8,059 bases of DNA. Source: CAINVV01 sp031432175. Lineage in GTDB: Bacteria > Bacteroidota > Bacteroidia > Bacteroidales > Prolixibacteraceae. Shown piece after piece: positions 6,816 through 8,059 of this stretch. Under the pieces are notes generated by a model, which worked only from the letters and a program-made list of their open reading frames with translations, was not told the DNA's origin and made no database searches. Made by a program: the position numbers and the translations under genes. Numbering within the stretch: position 1 is the stretch's first letter; every line of letters starts with the position of its first letter. The stretch is taken from assembly GCA_964358545.1 (NCBI GenBank), contig CAYHQN010000164.1, positions 1 through 8,059 of the forward strand, written 5' to 3'.

Positions 6816-7810
6816 CTCTTTGGCAAATGCATCATCCGTCTTTCAATAAATGCTGCCAAACTATCCGGATTCATTTTCATTTTAACAAAGCACTGCTTTC
6901 CTTCAGGATTTTCATCCCAGGTATTGCTTCCATCCCGGTTCACATTGATCGTACCTTTCACGGTAGTAAAAAAGGGTTCAGTCCCATATATTGCGATCAG
7001 AACAGCGGTTTGGTCCCAACTGCTGTGTCCGTTCAGATCGTCTTTTGATCCGGCCATGGCGATCCGGAAGGCATCTTTCACCGGACTGTGCCGGACAGCA
7101 CTACCTATCAGCCTTAATCCAGTCTTAACTTTATCCCCGATTTCGAATCCGGTAAAAGTAACAGGTGTTGGCCAGTTTTCGAAGCAGTATTTTGAAGCGG
7201 TGGAATCCATGTAGACATTGTACTCCTTGCCTTTTGGGAACCAACCAGCCATCGAAACAAGCTTTTTGACTTTCCGGGCTACCAGATCAGTTCCGTTGAG
7301 ATTACTGGCCTGATCGGCAGGCGACTGCAAAAGGTTGTTGAGGTTGGTGATAAACCCGATGGAAACTATGGTGACCGACCCGTCAGGCTGGGACGATAGA
7401 ATTTTGCGGTATTGGGCTACGGCATCAGGCGCGTCGTTGGTCGACCGGATTTTATGAGGATAGCGCGCAACGATGGAATCCGGCCAGTGCTTATCTGCGC
7501 CAATCTTTACCCCCTTCGATTTTGGTGCTCCTACCGGGATGGCCGGTCTCCCAAAATAGGTGTTTAACACATCGATGGTTGGTACAACGAGTGAATCTTT
7601 GTTGCATGCCATGATCCCGAGTATTTCAACCTTGCCGCTGTCGGCCATGGCATGAAGAACTGCTACAGCCCCCACATCATCGAAATCCGGACCGATGTCG
7701 GTATCGAGGATGATTTTGATTGGGGCGGCAGTTTCAGGTTTGTGCGGAGTGGTGCAGGATAGAAACATCCAAATACAGAGTAGTAAGAGTAAGGCGACGG
7801 AATTTTTCAT
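6803..7810 (-). CDS. Nucleoside hydrolase lipoprotein (inosine/uridine-preferring family)
   Basis: Nucleoside hydrolases split the N-glycosidic bond of nucleosides into base and ribose. The calcium-binding signature appears as DTDIGPDFDD (36-45), a form of DTDxGxDxDD typical of one branch of the family. It is followed by VGAVAVLHAMADSGKVEILGI. Further conserved pieces are SIGFITNLNNLL (150-161), the EYN segment (196-198) before MDSTAS, and WDQTAVL (265-271), whose Asp266 matches the second calcium ligand. The N-terminus is a signal peptide with lipobox FLSC (Cys19), so the enzyme is exported and lipid-anchored. Its length of 335 residues is normal for the family plus a signal peptide. It is the first gene of the - strand group, 142 bases before the glycohydrolase gene. 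The actual nucleoside, and whether the enzyme faces periplasm or surface, is not shown; no acidic surface-export motif follows the Cys. Confidence 0.9.
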   Translation of the reverse strand: MKNSVALLLLLCIWMFLSCTTPHKPETAAPIKIILDTDIGPDFDDVGAVAVLHAMADSGKVEILGIMACNKDSLVVPTIDVLNTYFGRPAIPVGAPKSKGVKIGADKHWPDSIVARYPHKIRSTNDAPDAVAQYRKILSSQPDGSVTIVSIGFITNLNNLLQSPADQASNLNGTDLVARKVKKLVSMAGWFPKGKEYNVYMDSTASKYCFENWPTPVTFTGFEIGDKVKTGLRLIGSAVRHSPVKDAFRIAMAGSKDDLNGHSSWDQTAVLIAIYGTEPFFTTVKGTINVNRDGSNTWDENPEGKQCFVKMKMNPDSLAAFIERRMMHLPKRIKN

Positions 7811-7831
7811 GTATTTTTCTTTAATGAGTTA

Positions 7832-7874
7832 AGATTGCTTTCCCGACGATTCGGGATTCCTCCTACCAATGACA
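7832..7874. repeat. Dispersed palindromic repeat, copy 1 (diverged)
   Basis: The block starts with AGATTGCTT, contains the perfect inverted repeat TCCCGA-CGAT-TCGGGA (7841-7856) and ends with TTCCTCC and CAATGACA. Its ends match the second copy at 7968-8000 in the same orientation. This is the AGATTGC...CAATGAC type of short intergenic palindrome that I recognise from several bacterial genomes. It lies in the leader or promoter region of the nucleoside hydrolase gene, 22 bases upstream of its ATG. Confidence 0.7.
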
Positions 7875-7893
7875 GATTTTTCAGAACTGTCAT
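7869..7893. other. Small hairpin upstream of the nucleoside hydrolase
   Basis: ATGACAG (7869-7875) pairs perfectly with CTGTCAT (7887-7893) around an 11-base loop. It overlaps the end of the first dispersed repeat. It has no T run in the right place to be a terminator. It could be an operator-like palindrome or a leader hairpin for the - strand gene, with no further support. Confidence 0.4.
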
Positions 7894-7946
7894 AAAAGGA
7901 TTGTGCGACGTTCGAAATTATGAATATTTGAACAATTGGTCTATTG

Positions 7947-7954
7947 TATATTTG
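7947..7954 (+). promoter_or_regulatory. Possible rightward -7 promoter element
   Basis: TATATTTG matches TAnnTTTG exactly and a TTTG lies 16 bases upstream (7927-7930), somewhat closer than the usual 19-21. It would drive transcription to the right, through the second dispersed repeat and out of the window, where no gene is visible yet. In AT-rich DNA the match may be chance. Confidence 0.3.
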
Positions 7955-7967
7955 ACTGATTATCAAA

Positions 7968-8000
7968 AGATTGCTTCGTCGTTCCTCCTCGCAATGACGA
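7968..8000. repeat. Dispersed palindromic repeat, copy 2
   Basis: AGATTGC (7968-7974) opens the block, TTCCTCCTC (7982-7990) follows and GCAATGACGA (7991-8000) closes it. ATTGC and GCAAT form the outer inverted ends. It is a clean example of the same repeat as at 7832-7874, in the same orientation, about 94 bases from it. Such elements are short, non-coding and usually present in many copies. Confidence 0.75.
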
Positions 8001-8059
8001 ATATCGCTTGGGGGGCGTTGGATGAGGCGAGGGGTGGGTCAGGGAAGACGATTTATTGC

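Overview
The window looks like a piece of a Bacteroidota chromosome, probably from the Bacteroidales or a nearby order. The trigger factor, ClpP, ClpX and small cold-shock protein all resemble the versions found in that phylum. Start codons have no Shine-Dalgarno sequence in front of them, several promoters carry the phylum's TAnnTTTG -7 element, and exported proteins are lipoproteins with short AT-rich intergenic regions.

Left half (about 94-3953, + strand), protein quality control. A tRNA-Leu(UAG) with its own consensus -7 box is followed by tig (trigger factor), clpP and clpX in the classic order, then a 63-residue cold-shock protein. Trigger factor meets nascent chains at the ribosome, and ClpX unfolds substrates and feeds them to ClpP. 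Between tig and clpP lies a long inverted repeat ending in a T run, with a -7 box in its left arm, so clpPX probably has its own promoter and a structured leader. clpP and clpX are 29 bases apart and surely share a transcript. A shared hairpin with A/T flanks (3914-3953) separates this side from the convergent right half. Positions 1-93 hold only a 29-codon open frame (1-90) that I do not recognise.

Right half (3961-7810, - strand), an apparent salvage cluster. Read in its own direction: a lipoprotein nucleoside hydrolase, a lipoprotein of the ADP-ribosylglycohydrolase family with a C-terminal beta-sandwich-like domain, and a ten-helix permease of the drug/metabolite superfamily that resembles ureide permeases. 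I infer that ribosylated compounds are cleaved in the periplasm and that a freed base or sugar is imported. The substrate is unknown and the glycohydrolase has a divergent active-site signature.

Both gaps inside this cluster hold small repeat islands built the same way: short-period repeats in opposite orientations that reach into the stop codon of the upstream gene. The region beyond the nucleoside hydrolase (7811-8059) contains no convincing gene. It holds two copies of a dispersed palindromic repeat, a small hairpin, a possible rightward promoter and a G-rich end.
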